From the NCBI RefSeq assembly GCF_016482825.1, contig NZ_JAEMNV010000002.1, forward strand, positions 620,001-684,000: a stretch of DNA of 64,000 nt, in the 5' to 3' direction. The notes below the pieces were generated by a model. It did no database searches. It saw only the letters and a list, made by a program, of their open reading frames with translations, and had not been told where the DNA came from. This DNA comes from Antrihabitans stalagmiti (GTDB taxonomy: Bacteria > Actinomycetota > Actinomycetes > Mycobacteriales > Mycobacteriaceae). The position numbers and the translations under genes are program-made. Of this stretch, positions 10,764-20,277 are shown piece after piece. Within the stretch, counting starts at the first letter, position 1. Each line of letters opens with the position of its first letter.

Positions 10764-10942
10764 CTCAGCTCACTTCCCACCATTATGAGGGCCCGATGTG
10801 CACGTGAAAGTACGGTACCGACGCATACAAGGCCGCCTTACCGAATCTTGCGAGGGTGGAAGATCGGCAAGGTGATTATTGAACACTAGCGTGACGCAAG
10901 TAGCGTAGGAAAGCCCGGACGTGGATCGGGCGGACCTCAGCG

Positions 10943-11830
10943 TCAGTCCCCACAGCACCCGGTTGCCTCCGATAGCGGTGCCCGCATTTCGCGCGTGGCC
11001 AGATTGCGAGCGGCGAGACCCTCCGGTTCGGGATAGTCGACGGCGACAAGGCTCAAACCACGTGCAGGAGCCACGGTGATCATCGGCGAACGATCGCGCT
11101 CGTCGACGAGTTCTCCTACCCACTGCACAGTGCGCTTGCCTTCACCGACGAACAGCACGGCACCGACCAGGCTGCGGACCATCGACCAGCAGAACGCATC
11201 CGCGCTGACGTAGGCGTCCAGTCGGTCGCCCCGCTCGACCCAATCGAAACGCTGCAACTCACGCACGGTCGTCGCACCCTCACGACGCTTGCAGAACGCG
11301 GCAAAATCGTGCAGGCCGAGCAGACGATCGGATGCTGCCTGCATCGCGCCGACGTCCAAGCCGCGACGCCAGGCGACGACGCTGCGGGACTCGAGCGGAT
11401 CGACACCGTAGGCGGCAGTAGTGAGTCGGTAGACGTAGTGGCGCCGGATCGCCGAGAACCGGGCATCGAAATCCTTGGGCGCCAAGCTGATTCGTTTGAT
11501 CCGCACGTCGGCGGGAAGAAACTTGGACATCCGATGGACCAGCTTGTCGAGGTCGGTAGGCGGGTCGACGACATCGACGTGCGCCACCTGGCCCTCGGCA
11601 TGGACGCCCGCATCGGTCCGGCCTGCCACGGTCAACACGATCGGCTGCCGCAAGACAGTGCTCAGCGACTCCTCGAGCACACCGCACACGGTCCGCAGTC
11701 CGGGCTGACGAGCCCAGCCCTTGAAATCGGTACCGTCGTAGGACACATCGAGACGAATACGCGTCGACGGTAGTAACGGAGTCAGCCCGCCGTCCCCAAC
11801 GGGAACGACGGGCTGATCGGTGAGAGACAA
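10943..11830 (-). CDS. truA: tRNA pseudouridine(38-40) synthase
   Basis: TruA converts uridines 38-40 of the tRNA anticodon arm to pseudouridine. The 295-residue product has the catalytic Asp in [10 protein letters not shown], the N-terminal [21 protein letters not shown] block, and the [19 protein letters not shown] block. The frame stays open upstream through rplQ, but that part is a shadow of rplQ. A TTG at 11830, two bases past the rplQ stop, is the first start that leaves the conserved N-terminus intact. Its place after rplQ is the usual actinobacterial arrangement and indicates cotranscription with rpoA-rplQ. Confidence 0.87.
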   Translation of the reverse strand: MSLTDQPVVPVGDGGLTPLLPSTRIRLDVSYDGTDFKGWARQPGLRTVCGVLEESLSTVLRQPIVLTVAGRTDAGVHAEGQVAHVDVVDPPTDLDKLVHRMSKFLPADVRIKRISLAPKDFDARFSAIRRHYVYRLTTAAYGVDPLESRSVVAWRRGLDVGAMQAASDRLLGLHDFAAFCKRREGATTVRELQRFDWVERGDRLDAYVSADAFCWSMVRSLVGAVLFVGEGKRTVQWVGELVDERDRSPMITVAPARGLSLVAVDYPEPEGLAARNLATREMRAPLSEATGCCGD

Positions 11831-11831
11831 C

Positions 11832-12599
11832 TCAGGCCTCGTCGGCCTTTTCCCGCTGCGACGGCGGCAACTGGTAGCCGGCGGCTTCGGCAGCCTCGGC
11901 GGTTGCGAACCAGATCTCCGCAACAGTCGAGTTGAAGAAGCGCGTTCCTGGCAGGTGGTACAGCTTCGAGTCGGCGTTGCCCTTGATCGGGAAACCTTCC
12001 GGCTCGGAACCGTCCTCGAGAGGCGCATGGCTGCCCTCTGGAGTGGCGTCGGTCGCTGCGACAGCAGACGACTCGTCGGTCACGCCTGCTGCAACAGCGT
12101 CTGCGTTGGCAACCTCCGCGTCGGTCGCGTCGGCCTCGACGGCCGCAACGACGTTCGCGGGTTCTGCACTTGCAGCCTGCTCGGCCGACTTCTTCTTCGA
12201 AGCGGCTGCGCGGGTTGCGCGGCTTGCCTCGTTGGATGCCGTCTTCTCGCGAACGAGCTCGATGATCGCCATCGGCGCGTTGTCGCCCTTGCGGGGAACG
12301 GTCTTGATGATGCGGGTGTATCCACCTTCACGATCCGCGAACGACGGACCGATCTCGGCGAACAAGGTGTGTACGACATCCTTGTTGCGGATCACCTTGA
12401 GCACCTCGCGACGATGCGCGAGCGTGCCCGACTTGGCGTGGGTCACGATCTTCTCGGCGTACGGACGAAGGCGCTTTGCCTTGTTCTCCGTCGTCGTGAT
12501 GCGACCGTGCTCGAAGAGGGCGGTGGCCAGGTTGGCCAGAATCGCCTTCTGGTGCGAAGCCGACCCGCCGAGACGGCGACCCTTACTGGGCTTGGGCAT
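11832..12599 (-). CDS. rplQ: 50S ribosomal protein L17 with a long C-terminal extension
   Basis: L17 of the large ribosomal subunit. The first 120 residues are canonical: [20 protein letters not shown], then [21 protein letters not shown] and [20 protein letters not shown]. The protein is 255 residues long, whereas bacterial L17 is usually 120-200. The extra part is an Ala/Glu/Asp/Thr-rich linker (about residues 130-205) followed by a compact segment containing [17 protein letters not shown] and [16 protein letters not shown]. That pattern resembles the small sunset domain found at the C-termini of other bacterial proteins. It lies between rpoA and truA in one operon. Confidence 0.95.
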   Translation of the reverse strand: MPKPSKGRRLGGSASHQKAILANLATALFEHGRITTTENKAKRLRPYAEKIVTHAKSGTLAHRREVLKVIRNKDVVHTLFAEIGPSFADREGGYTRIIKTVPRKGDNAPMAIIELVREKTASNEASRATRAAASKKKSAEQAASAEPANVVAAVEADATDAEVANADAVAAGVTDESSAVAATDATPEGSHAPLEDGSEPEGFPIKGNADSKLYHLPGTRFFNSTVAEIWFATAEAAEAAGYQLPPSQREKADEA

Positions 12600-12647
12600 G
12601 ATTGATTCTCCTGTTGTAAAGAACGCGGCGACGCGTCCTTCGAGGTC

Positions 12648-13712
12648 TTAAAGCTGTTCGGTCTCGGCGTAGTCCTGGTCGGTGCTGTCGTTGTCGTGGA
12701 ACGAGCCGGCCTCGGCGTCGTTCCAGGTCCCGGTAGCAGCGTCGTATCCCGCAACACTCGAGGGATCGAAGGACGCAGGGCTGTCCTTGAGCGAGAGGCC
12801 GAGCGAGTGCAGCTTGACCTTCACCTCGTCGATGGACTTCTGGCCGAAGTTGCGGATGTCGAGCAGGTCCGATTCGGTACGTGCCACGAGCTCGCCGACG
12901 GTGTGAACGCCTTCACGCTTGAGGCAGTTGTAGGAACGGACGGTGAGGTCCAGATCCTCGATCGGCAAACCGAACGACGCGATGTGATCGGCCTCGGCGG
13001 GCGAGGGTCCGATCTCGATGCCTTCGGCTTCGACGTTCAGTTCACGAGCCAGACCGAACAGCTCGACCAGGGTCTTACCCGCCGAAGCGAGCGCGTCCCG
13101 CGAGGTGATGGAGTTCTTGGTCTCCACGTCGAGGATCAGCTTGTCGAAGTCGGTGCGCTGCTCGACACGAGTTGCCTCGACCTTGTACGTGACCTTGAGG
13201 ACCGGCGAGTAGATCGAGTCGACCGGAATGCGGCCGATCTCGGCGCCGGACGCCTTGTTCTGCACGGCGGGAACGTAGCCACGGCCACGCTCGACGACAA
13301 GCTCGATTTCCAGCTTGCCCTTGTCGTTCAGGGTCGCGATGTGCATGTCCGGGTTGTGGACGGTGACGCCGGCCGGGGGGACGATGTCTCCCGCGGTGAC
13401 GGTTCCCGGACCCTGCTTGCGGACGTACATGGTGACCGGCTCGTCCTCTTCGGAGCTGACCACGAGGCCCTTGAGGTTCAGGATGATGTCGGTGACGTCT
13501 TCCTTCACACCGGGGACGGTGGTGAACTCGTGCAGAACGCCGTCGATACGGATGCTTGTGACAGCTGCGCCCGGGATCGACGAGAGCAACGTGCGGCGAA
13601 GCGAGTTGCCGAGGGTGTACCCGAAGCCAGGCTCGAGCGGCTCGATGGTGAACTTCGAGCGATTGTCAGCGATGACCTCTTCGGTCAGTGTTGGCCGCTG
13701 AGAAATGAGCAT
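12648..13712 (-). CDS. rpoA: DNA-directed RNA polymerase subunit alpha
   Basis: The alpha subunit of RNA polymerase, which nucleates core assembly (N-terminal domain) and contacts UP elements and activators (C-terminal domain). The 354-residue product starts [12 protein letters not shown] and shows [30 protein letters not shown], the NTD dimer region. The C-terminal helix-hairpin-helix part reads [20 protein letters not shown] and [19 protein letters not shown]. The ATG at 13712 is chosen; the frame continues upstream only through the palindromic repeat. It is separated from rpsD by 117 bases that contain that repeat. Confidence 0.97.
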   Translation of the reverse strand: MLISQRPTLTEEVIADNRSKFTIEPLEPGFGYTLGNSLRRTLLSSIPGAAVTSIRIDGVLHEFTTVPGVKEDVTDIILNLKGLVVSSEEDEPVTMYVRKQGPGTVTAGDIVPPAGVTVHNPDMHIATLNDKGKLEIELVVERGRGYVPAVQNKASGAEIGRIPVDSIYSPVLKVTYKVEATRVEQRTDFDKLILDVETKNSITSRDALASAGKTLVELFGLARELNVEAEGIEIGPSPAEADHIASFGLPIEDLDLTVRSYNCLKREGVHTVGELVARTESDLLDIRNFGQKSIDEVKVKLHSLGLSLKDSPASFDPSSVAGYDAATGTWNDAEAGSFHDNDSTDQDYAETEQL

Positions 13713-13774
13713 GTGTGTTTCCTTCTGTTGAGGACGTCCGCTATTTGACGCCCAACGATGAGGCGGCTTCGCCG

Positions 13775-13820
13775 CTCGTGAGTCTTTTCGGAGGGCAGGC
13801 CCTCCGAAAAGACTCACGAG
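13775..13820. repeat. 46-bp palindromic repeat, copy 1 (rpsD-rpoA gap)
   Basis: A perfect inverted repeat: arms of 22 bases at 13775-13796 and 13799-13820 with only two bases between them. A smaller hairpin (GCGGC-TTC-GCCGC, 13763-13775) abuts it. A second copy with the same 46-bp length and 38 identical positions lies at 26063-26108, also between ribosomal protein genes, so this is a dispersed element and not a local feature. No T run follows on the minus strand, so it is not a standard intrinsic terminator; in RNA it would form a very stable hairpin between rpsD and rpoA. Confidence 0.9.
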
Positions 13821-13829
13821 TCGATAGGC

Positions 13830-14435
13830 CTACTTCGAGTAGTACTCGACGATCAACTGTTCGGTCAGCGGCACATCGATCTGTGCACGCTCCGGCTCCT
13901 GGTGGACCAGGATCCGCAGGCGGCCCGGGATGACCTGGAGCCAACCCGGAACCGGGCGGTCGCCGACGGTCTCGCGCGCAATCTGGAACGGCAGCGTGGA
14001 GAGAGACTTCTCGCGAACGTCGATGATGTCGTACTGGGTGACGCGGTAGCTCGGGACGTCGACCTTCTTGTTGTTCACCAAGAAGTGGCCGTGGCTGACG
14101 AGCTGACGGGCCTGACGACGGGTACGGGCCAGTCCGGCGCGGTACACGACGTTGTCGAGACGGGTCTCGAGCAGACGCAGCAGGTTCTCGCCAGTCTTGC
14201 CCTTTAGGCGGTTCGCGGCCTTGTAGTACAGGCTGAACTGCTTCTCCATCACTCCGTAGGTGAAGCGAGCCTTCTGCTTCTCCTGCAGCTGGAGCAGGTA
14301 TTCGCTCTCCTTGATCCGCGCGCGGCCGTGCTGGCCGGGCGGGTAGGGACGACGCTCGAATGCCTGGTCGCCTCCAACGAGGTCGACGCGCAGACGACGC
14401 GACTTGCGGGTCATGGGTCCGGTATAACGTGCCAT
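13830..14435 (-). CDS. rpsD: 30S ribosomal protein S4
   Basis: S4, a primary 16S rRNA-binding protein of the small subunit. The 201-residue protein begins MARYTGPMTRKSRRLRVDLVG and contains the S4 RNA-binding domain LDNVVYRAGLARTRRQARQLVSHGHFLVN. It lacks the N-terminal zinc-binding Cys cluster found in some S4 forms. It lies in the usual alpha-operon order after rpsK and before rpoA. Confidence 0.97.
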   Translation of the reverse strand: MARYTGPMTRKSRRLRVDLVGGDQAFERRPYPPGQHGRARIKESEYLLQLQEKQKARFTYGVMEKQFSLYYKAANRLKGKTGENLLRLLETRLDNVVYRAGLARTRRQARQLVSHGHFLVNNKKVDVPSYRVTQYDIIDVREKSLSTLPFQIARETVGDRPVPGWLQVIPGRLRILVHQEPERAQIDVPLTEQLIVEYYSK

Positions 14436-14458
14436 TTTCTAGTTCCTAACCTTTCCCG

Positions 14459-14872
14459 CTAGACCCGACGCCGCTTGGGCGGACGGCAACCGTTGTGCGG
14501 CTGAGGAGTGACATCGGAGATGGTGCCGACCTCGAGGCCAGCGGCCTGAAGCGAGCGGATCGCGGTCTCACGGCCGGAGCCGGGTCCCTTGACGAACACG
14601 TCGACCTTCTTGACACCGTGCTCCTGCGCCTTGCGGGCAGCGTTCTCGGCGGCGAGCTGAGCGGCGAACGGCGTGGACTTACGCGAGCCCTTGAAGCCGA
14701 CGTGGCCCGAGGACGCCCAGGAGATGACGTTGCCTGCCGGATCGGTGATCGAAACGATCGTGTTGTTGAACGTGCTCTTGATGTGTGCGTTGCCGTGCGG
14801 GACGTTCTTCTTGTCCCTGCGGCGGGCCTTCTGAGTCTTCTTCGGGCCGCTAGTGCGTGACTTAGGGGGCAT
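14459..14872 (-). CDS. rpsK: 30S ribosomal protein S11
   Basis: S11 of the small-subunit platform, 137 residues. The N-terminus is [18 protein letters not shown], and the conserved [18 protein letters not shown] and [10 protein letters not shown]-terminus are present. Its start overlaps the rpsM stop by one base (14872), which is consistent with coupled translation. Confidence 0.97.
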   Translation of the reverse strand: MPPKSRTSGPKKTQKARRRDKKNVPHGNAHIKSTFNNTIVSITDPAGNVISWASSGHVGFKGSRKSTPFAAQLAAENAARKAQEHGVKKVDVFVKGPGSGRETAIRSLQAAGLEVGTISDVTPQPHNGCRPPKRRRV

Positions 14873-15246
14873 TACTTCGCCTTCTTCTTGCCGGCAATGG
14901 TGCGCTTGGGGCCCTTACGGGTGCGCGCATTGGTCTTGGTGCGCTGGCCACGAACGGGCAGCCCACGGCGGTGGCGAAGGCCCTGGTAGCAGCCGATCTC
15001 GATCTTGCGACGGATGTCAGCCTGAACCTCGCGGCGCAGGTCACCCTCGACCTTGAGCGATTCTTCGATGTACTCGCGAAGCTTCGCGAGATCGTCGTCG
15101 CCGAGGTCCTTGCTGCGCAGATCCGGGTTGACGCCGGTTGCCGCAAGAATTTCCTTGGAGCGGGTACGGCCGATGCCGTAGATGTAGGTCAGTGCGATCT
15201 CCATCCGCTTTTCGCGGGGTAGATCTACACCAGAAAGACGTGCCAT
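14872..15246 (-). CDS. rpsM: 30S ribosomal protein S13
   Basis: S13 of the small-subunit head, contacting the P-site tRNA and 5S rRNA bridge. The 124-residue product has [26 protein letters not shown] at its N-terminus and the [24 protein letters not shown] block at its C-terminus. It follows rpmJ after 196 bases and overlaps rpsK by one base. Confidence 0.97.
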   Translation of the reverse strand: MARLSGVDLPREKRMEIALTYIYGIGRTRSKEILAATGVNPDLRSKDLGDDDLAKLREYIEESLKVEGDLRREVQADIRRKIEIGCYQGLRHRRGLPVRGQRTKTNARTRKGPKRTIAGKKKAK

Positions 15247-15442
15247 TTGGCGCTTTTCCTTTTGTAGCAGAGGTCTGCTCCCATGCCGTCCCCCTTCTTA
15301 TCGGGGCCCCGGCCTCTGGTCCGGGGGTAGTCCATCGCAGCCCGGGACAAGCCCGGAAATCCGCACTGCGTGGATGGCGTTGAGAGGTCTTCTTTAAGAC
15401 CAAGCCGATCTTGGCGATCGGTGCTCGGACGATGGTCGTACG
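15247..15442 (-). other. rpmJ-rpsM spacer with a GC-rich hairpin
   Basis: A 196-base gap inside the infA-rplQ operon. It holds a hairpin with arms CCCCGG/CCGGGG at 15307-15326. No T run follows the hairpin on the coding strand, so a full terminator is not supported. It may be an attenuator or only a spacer. Confidence 0.3.
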
Positions 15443-15556
15443 TCAGCCCTGGCGCTGTTTGTGGCGCAGGTTTTCGCAGATCACCATGACTCGCCCGTTA
15501 CGGCGAATCACCTTGCACTTCTCGCAGATGGGCTTGACGCTTGGGTTGACCTTCAC
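15443..15556 (-). CDS. rpmJ: 50S ribosomal protein L36
   Basis: L36, the smallest large-subunit protein, 37 residues. The reading frame on the minus strand starts at GTG (15556) and reads [19 protein letters not shown] followed by [18 protein letters not shown]. The zinc ligands CxxC, C and H are all present, so this is the zinc-binding C+ form. Position between infA and rpsM is the standard one. Confidence 0.95.
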   Translation of the reverse strand: MKVNPSVKPICEKCKVIRRNGRVMVICENLRHKQRQG

Positions 15557-15662
15557 GTCTGTCCAATCTCTGTCGACGTCCACCGTTGGGGTGGACATGG
15601 TTCTCCCGCGCCTGCGAAGACGCGGGAAGCTTGTGGGTCGGCCGATTGCTCCGACTCGTTGA

Positions 15663-15884
15663 CTACTTGTAGCGGTAGACGATGCGTCCGCGAGTCAGGT
15701 CGTAGGGCGAAAGCTCGACGACCACCCGATCCTCGGGAAGGATGCGGATGTAGTGCTGCCGCATCTTTCCACTGATGTGCGCGAGAACTTTGTGTCCGTT
15801 CTCCAACTCAATGCGGAACATCGCATTGGGCAGGGGCTCGACCACGCGTCCCTCGACTTCGATGGCCCCGTCTTTCTTCGCCAT
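15663..15884 (-). CDS. infA: Translation initiation factor IF-1
   Basis: IF-1, a single S1/OB-fold protein that occupies the ribosomal A site during initiation. The 73-residue product begins [21 protein letters not shown] and has the OB-fold strands [20 protein letters not shown] and [20 protein letters not shown]; length is typical. It is the first gene of the infA-rpmJ-rpsM-rpsK-rpsD-rpoA-rplQ-truA transcript. Confidence 0.97.
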   Translation of the reverse strand: MAKKDGAIEVEGRVVEPLPNAMFRIELENGHKVLAHISGKMRQHYIRILPEDRVVVELSPYDLTRGRIVYRYK

Positions 15885-16083
15885 ATCCTCCGCGATCCTG
15901 GCTCGTTAAAACCTAGTTCGATTGCTCATGTTGTTGTACTGCTGGTTCGGTGCGCGAACATCGAGTCCGACAGGCCACGAACGCCGGCTACGAACGTAAG
16001 CCGGAACAGGAAAAACGTCGAGAAAGAACGCAAACCTGACGTGGGCACGCAAACAACCGGCACGCACAGCGCACCGCTGGTCT

Positions 16084-16112
16084 ACGATACCGGCATTTGC
16101 CCACCAGGCCAA
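16084..16112 (-). promoter_or_regulatory. Candidate promoter for the infA operon (307-base gap 15885-16191)
   Basis: On the minus strand a -35-like TTGGCC (16107-16112) and a -10-like TATCGT (16084-16089) are spaced by 17 bases and point to infA, implying a leader of about 190 bases. The gap also contains an imperfect hairpin at 15984-16004 (CCGGCT/AGCCGG) within that leader and a short inverted repeat AGGCCA-AA-TGGCCT at 16106-16119 overlapping the -35 region. No gene is visible in the gap. Confidence 0.4.
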
Positions 16113-16191
16113 ATGGCCTCACCCTGGGATCGAGACCTGGCGAGACGGTCCGGTGAGGATGCCAACTGCACCGACGCCACGCCGGGTGCGA

Positions 16192-17487
16192 TCAGCAGAC
16201 ACGAGGACCCGGATCCGCACCGGCGACGACTGCCGTCAACCACGCGACGGTACCTAGCTCCGGGATGATTTCGGCACTGATGTGTTCGGTCGCGGGCACC
16301 TTTATATATCGGAGGTCCACCCCGGCTGCGCAGTACTTCGCCGCGACGGGATCGCTTGCGAACTCGGCCGGCAACAACTGGTCCGTCGTGGAATGCCACA
16401 TCAGGATCGGCATCCGGGGCATCACCGCAGGCTGGCCAAGGCTCGATTCCCGCAAAACACGTTGCAAAACCGGATTCTGCAGGACAGCCGGGTCCTTCAG
16501 GTACTCGCCGACGGGACGTGGCAGCGTGGTGAGGAAGGTTGTGTAGAGGCAGCGATCGCTGAGGTCCTCCAAAACCCGCAATCCGTCCTCGGTCAGGTTC
16601 GACCGCAGCACCTCGTCGAAGTCCGGGTACTCACGCGCAAGTCCGGACACCGCGAGCCAGCCGGTGAAGTTCGCTTGAAACTGTTTGCCGGACATCGCGA
16701 ACGGAGCGATCTCGACCTTGTCGCCTGGCACACCGCCCTGGGCGCTGGCACGGATGTTCAACTCGGGTGCGTAGGAACCGTGAGCTTCGGCAGCCGACGC
16801 CGTCGAATTTCCGCCGCCCGAGTAGCCCCACATGCCGATCGGCGCACGTTCGAGACCGAGTCCCGCGCGTTGCGTCGCACGAATCCCGTCGAGCACCATG
16901 TACCCCTCGCTCGGCGACATGATCGTGTTCTTCTTGCCGTCGAAGTCGGGCATCGTCACGGCCATCCCTGCGGCAAGGAATTGGCCCATCAACGACGTCT
17001 CTTTCATCAAACCGGCGCGAATGGTGAACGACGGATTGCAATGCGAGCCGAGGCCGTCGATCGCCTCCTGATAGGAGATCAACGGACGCTCCCCCGGAGC
17101 GATCCATGGAATACCGGGTACGAGAACGGTTGTCGCCGTCGCAAGCGGATTACCGCGCGCATCCGTGCTCCGGTACAGCAACTGCTTCGCGTACACGGGG
17201 ATCGGGATCGCGAGGAAGTAGGTCTGAATCTCGCGCGTACGGATGATGTCGCCATTGTTCAGCGGGCCGAAATCGGCGGGATCGTCGTACCACGCATCCT
17301 TGGCTGGAACGGGTACGGGCACGAAGGGATAGATATCGGCTTCGTTGGGCAGTGGCGGCAGGGGAAAGTCCCTGGCTGCGGCGGAAGGCGCGAACAGCGC
17401 CGCCAACACCAGCGCCGAGGCCAGAAGCGGCACAGCCCCCAGCGCTGTGCCGATTCCGAACCTGCGTCGATCGCCGGAAGATCGCAT
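16192..17487 (-). CDS. Secreted lipase, LIP family
   Basis: A secreted triacylglycerol lipase of 431 residues. Residues 1-37 form a signal peptide (charged start, hydrophobic core VPLLASALVLAALFAPSAAA). The nucleophile elbow GMWGYSGGGNSTA contains the catalytic Ser. Other family features are the SYQEAIDGLGSHCNPS segment with a Cys and a C-terminal Cys. A catalytic Asp/His pair is probably MWHSTTDQLLP and ATEHISAE. The family is common in Nocardia, Rhodococcus and mycobacteria for host or environmental lipid use. It is divergent from the TetR gene next door, which probably represses it. Confidence 0.85.
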   Translation of the reverse strand: MRSSGDRRRFGIGTALGAVPLLASALVLAALFAPSAAARDFPLPPLPNEADIYPFVPVPVPAKDAWYDDPADFGPLNNGDIIRTREIQTYFLAIPIPVYAKQLLYRSTDARGNPLATATTVLVPGIPWIAPGERPLISYQEAIDGLGSHCNPSFTIRAGLMKETSLMGQFLAAGMAVTMPDFDGKKNTIMSPSEGYMVLDGIRATQRAGLGLERAPIGMWGYSGGGNSTASAAEAHGSYAPELNIRASAQGGVPGDKVEIAPFAMSGKQFQANFTGWLAVSGLAREYPDFDEVLRSNLTEDGLRVLEDLSDRCLYTTFLTTLPRPVGEYLKDPAVLQNPVLQRVLRESSLGQPAVMPRMPILMWHSTTDQLLPAEFASDPVAAKYCAAGVDLRYIKVPATEHISAEIIPELGTVAWLTAVVAGADPGPRVC

Positions 17488-17541
17488 GCCAACCCCATCG
17501 TCGCGCGTACGGTAAGGCTCACGCTACAACACGGTCAACAG

Positions 17542-17567
17542 TTATAAACAAGGCATCTTGTTCATAA
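17542..17567. promoter_or_regulatory. Putative TetR operator between lipase and tetR genes
   Basis: An inverted repeat with core arms AACAAG/CTTGTT separated by GCAT (17547-17562), extended on both sides by TTAT/ATAA with one mismatch in each arm. It lies in the 98-base divergent gap 19-44 bases before the TetR start, as expected for an autoregulated TetR-lipase pair. Inferred from symmetry and position. Confidence 0.55.
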
Positions 17568-17585
17568 AAGATAAAGTAGTTTCGA

Positions 17586-18269
17586 ATGATGGTCAGCGCC
17601 GCAAGATCTTCAGCCACCGTCACCGCTGGGCAGCCGACGCAAGGTCGACGAATCCGCGGCCTCGACGCCGATCAGCGCCGATTGCAACGCCGCGATCACC
17701 TACTCGACGCAGCAACCGCGCTGTTCGCCGAACGTGGCTACCACAACACGGCCATCGAACAGATCTGCCAGAACGCCTTCGTCGGGACCAAAGCGTTCTA
17801 CGAACTGTTCGAAAACAAGGAAGCCCTCTATATTGCGCTGCTTGCGCAGGTCAGCGAGCAGATCGAAGCACGTGTGGTCGCTGAACTCGCCGTTGCTCCC
17901 GACGACGAAGCCGACGCCGTCACATCTGTGATCTCGGCGTTCGCGCACGCGCTCGTCGACGATCCTCGCGTTGCTCGCGTCACCTTCGGTGAAGCAGCAG
18001 GCATCTCCCCCGCCGTCGAACGGCAACGCCGAAAAAATCGGCGCTGGGCGGCCGCCTTCCTCCAACAACTGTGGCGGCAGTACGACGCGGACTCGACGAC
18101 CACCGACTACCGCGCGCTCGCCATCGCAACGATCGGCGGAATGTTCGAACTCGTCGCCGACTGGTTGCAGCCAGACGGCAACTCGTCGACCGTCGAAGGC
18201 CTCGTCGACGACCTGACAACGTTCGCCGCGACGGTGCGTCGTGGAATCGCCGACGCCGATACACGCTGA
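17586..18269 (+). CDS. TetR family transcriptional regulator
   Basis: A 227-residue TetR/AcrR repressor. The HTH domain covers about residues 38-85: [48 protein letters not shown]. The C-terminal domain is helical and would bind an unknown ligand. Its stop overlaps the start of dtd (ATGA), so the two genes are transcribed and translated together. The divergent secreted lipase is the most likely target. Confidence 0.88.
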   Translation: MMVSAARSSATVTAGQPTQGRRIRGLDADQRRLQRRDHLLDAATALFAERGYHNTAIEQICQNAFVGTKAFYELFENKEALYIALLAQVSEQIEARVVAELAVAPDDEADAVTSVISAFAHALVDDPRVARVTFGEAAGISPAVERQRRKNRRWAAAFLQQLWRQYDADSTTTDYRALAIATIGGMFELVADWLQPDGNSSTVEGLVDDLTTFAATVRRGIADADTR

Positions 18270-18700
18270 TGCGGGTGTTGCTGCAGCGGGTCACGGCGGC
18301 GTCGGTGACGGTCGAGGGCGTGCAGGTAGGCGCCATCGAACCCGACGGCCACGGGCTGGTGGCGCTCGTCGGAGTGACGCACACGGATTCGGTCGACGAC
18401 GCGCAGACGCTCGCCCGCAAGACGTGGACGCTCCGCATCCTCGACAGCGAACGATCGGCGTCCGACATCGGTGCGCCGATCCTCGTCGTCAGCCAGTTCA
18501 CGCTCTACGCCGATACCCGCAAGGGTCGACGTCCCTCCTGGTCGAACGCCGCCCCCGGCCCGGTCGCCGAACCGCTCGTCGACGCCTACGCTGCCGAACT
18601 ACGCTCGCTCGGAGCGAGCGTCGCCACGGGATCCTTCGGCGCACACATGCAGGTCAGCCTCGTGAACGACGGGCCGGTGACGGTGCTCCTCGAAACGTGA
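18269..18700 (+). CDS. dtd: D-aminoacyl-tRNA deacylase
   Basis: Dtd hydrolyses D-aminoacyl-tRNAs, protecting translation from D-amino acids. The 143-residue product begins [17 protein letters not shown]. It carries the family motif [20 protein letters not shown] with the catalytic SQxT, and the substrate-binding region near [17 protein letters not shown], where the usual GxxGAxMxVxxxNDGPVT pattern is clear. The ATG overlaps the tetR stop codon. Confidence 0.94.
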   Translation: MRVLLQRVTAASVTVEGVQVGAIEPDGHGLVALVGVTHTDSVDDAQTLARKTWTLRILDSERSASDIGAPILVVSQFTLYADTRKGRRPSWSNAAPGPVAEPLVDAYAAELRSLGASVATGSFGAHMQVSLVNDGPVTVLLET

Positions 18701-18730
18701 CGAGCTATCGGAGTGCATGCAATCGGGTCG

Positions 18731-18774
18731 GGATGCGTCGGGTCGGATGCACTCCGACCCGAATGCACGCATCC
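18731..18774. terminator. Hairpin after dtd, possible terminator
   Basis: A two-part hairpin: inner arms of 9 bp (18739-18747 with 18753-18761, five-base loop) and outer arms of 8 bp (18731-18738 with 18767-18774), with a five-base bulge on one side. It begins 31 bases after the dtd stop. There is no T run, so termination is plausible but unproved. Confidence 0.4.
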
Positions 18775-18810
18775 TGATCACCCGAATCGCGTCACAGGTA
18801 GGTTCAGCGG

Positions 18811-20277
18811 GTGTCGCCGAACCTCCGTGAGCTGATCAACGCCCTCGCCGCCCTCGCCACCGGCGCACTCGCCGGCTTCGTCCTGGCGGACGCCCGCGGC
18901 GGGACGTGGGGATTCGTCGCGAGCCCGGGTCAGATCGAACGATGGCAGGCGAGCGTCCCGGACAGCGTTGCAATAGGTATCGCGCTCGCGATACCAGCGT
19001 GTGCCCTGATCGCGTATAAGGGTTCTCGGCGGCTTGCCTGGATATCGATCGTCGTACTCGCATTGATCGTCACAGGACTCACGATCAGTCGCGCAGACGG
19101 AGCCACCATCGATTTCGCCATCGCCGTCCAATACGTCCGAGCTGGCGCGGCAGGTTTGATACTCGGTTGCGTCACGGCTGCGGTGTGGGGTCGTATAAGC
19201 GGTCAGCTTGCAGTCGCGATCGGCACACTGTCGGCGTATCTCCTTGCCCGAGCATGGATCAAGTCAGGCGATCTCGCTGCTGCCGCAGCACAATTCGGCG
19301 ATCCGCCAAGGACACTGATGTTCGTTGCCATCGCCCTGGCTGTTGCGGCCGCCGTGACGGCGCAATCGGCGTATCGGCTGCAGCGCCTCGACGCGACAAC
19401 GATCAGGTGGGCGGTAGCCGCTGCGATCGCCTTCGTCGTCGTCAATCGACTGCTGTTCTCCTGGATCACCGATCAGCCACTGGACTCGAGGTTCGGAACT
19501 TGGGTTGTCATCGGCATCTCGATTGCAGTCGTGCTTGTGCTCGTCGATCTGCTTGCCCGCGCTGTGTCGCGACCCAACGGGCAGTTCCTGCTTGTTGCTA
19601 CCGCCGTCGCTGCCGGCGCGACGCTCGTCCTCAACGATATTCGCCAGGCCTACCTGACGGTCGACACCTGGTGGATCGTCATCGTCGGAATCGTCGCCGT
19701 CGCTGTGGGGTTACGAATTTCGGTGCTCTGGAAGCACCCCATCGCGGGTCTCGGCGTTGTGGCTGTCGTGCCGTTAGTCGCGGCGATCTGGCCCGGCTTC
19801 GGAACCGACGGCCCGCTGCTCGTGGTCCGTGTTGCAATCGTCGCACTCGGCGCCGCGCACGCACTCGGCTCGACCTTCGCGGTAGACTCCGCATTCGCGA
19901 CCTTCGGACTAGCAATTCCTTATGCCGCAACGGTTTTCACCGTGGCTGCGGCAGGCCCGCCAAGGTATGTCATCGAGGGAACGACGTCCTACAAAGGCTC
20001 GTACGAACCCCTGATTGGTGTGCCGGCGTCACAGGAAGTCACCCAGGAGTTGAGCGCTGGCATCACGCTTCGACTGCAAGCGCGGGGAGACTCCACATCA
20101 ATGGACGGCGAGATGATAATCGGCCGCGGAGTGTCGCTTCCCAGGCAACCGGCAACCCTCGACGACCACCTCGGCCCAGTGGCAATGTTGCTTGCCATCG
20201 CGTTCTGCGTCGTCGGCATCGTGACACTGCCGAAAAGTCGACAACCCGAAACGCCGGCTACTCCGGACGAAGCGTAA
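18811..20277 (+). CDS. Polytopic membrane protein of unknown function
   Basis: A 488-residue protein with about 13-14 predicted membrane helices. Examples are [14 protein letters not shown] near the N-terminus, [16 protein letters not shown] near residue 80, [21 protein letters not shown] near 235, and a last helix [20 protein letters not shown] near 460. An extracytoplasmic-looking soluble segment of about 65 residues ([19 protein letters not shown] onward) precedes the last helix. I do not recognise a family. The GTG start at 18811 gives a helix right after a short N-terminus. The gene is monocistronic, and its 3' end overlaps the convergent map gene by 20 bases. Confidence 0.75.
   Translation: MSPNLRELINALAALATGALAGFVLADARGGTWGFVASPGQIERWQASVPDSVAIGIALAIPACALIAYKGSRRLAWISIVVLALIVTGLTISRADGATIDFAIAVQYVRAGAAGLILGCVTAAVWGRISGQLAVAIGTLSAYLLARAWIKSGDLAAAAAQFGDPPRTLMFVAIALAVAAAVTAQSAYRLQRLDATTIRWAVAAAIAFVVVNRLLFSWITDQPLDSRFGTWVVIGISIAVVLVLVDLLARAVSRPNGQFLLVATAVAAGATLVLNDIRQAYLTVDTWWIVIVGIVAVAVGLRISVLWKHPIAGLGVVAVVPLVAAIWPGFGTDGPLLVVRVAIVALGAAHALGSTFAVDSAFATFGLAIPYAATVFTVAAAGPPRYVIEGTTSYKGSYEPLIGVPASQEVTQELSAGITLRLQARGDSTSMDGEMIIGRGVSLPRQPATLDDHLGPVAMLLAIAFCVVGIVTLPKSRQPETPATPDEA

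Noticed and set aside
16282-17547. A 421-codon open frame opposite the secreted lipase
   Set aside because: No start signal or recognisable domain; the opposite strand has a signal peptide and the GYSGG nucleophile motif.
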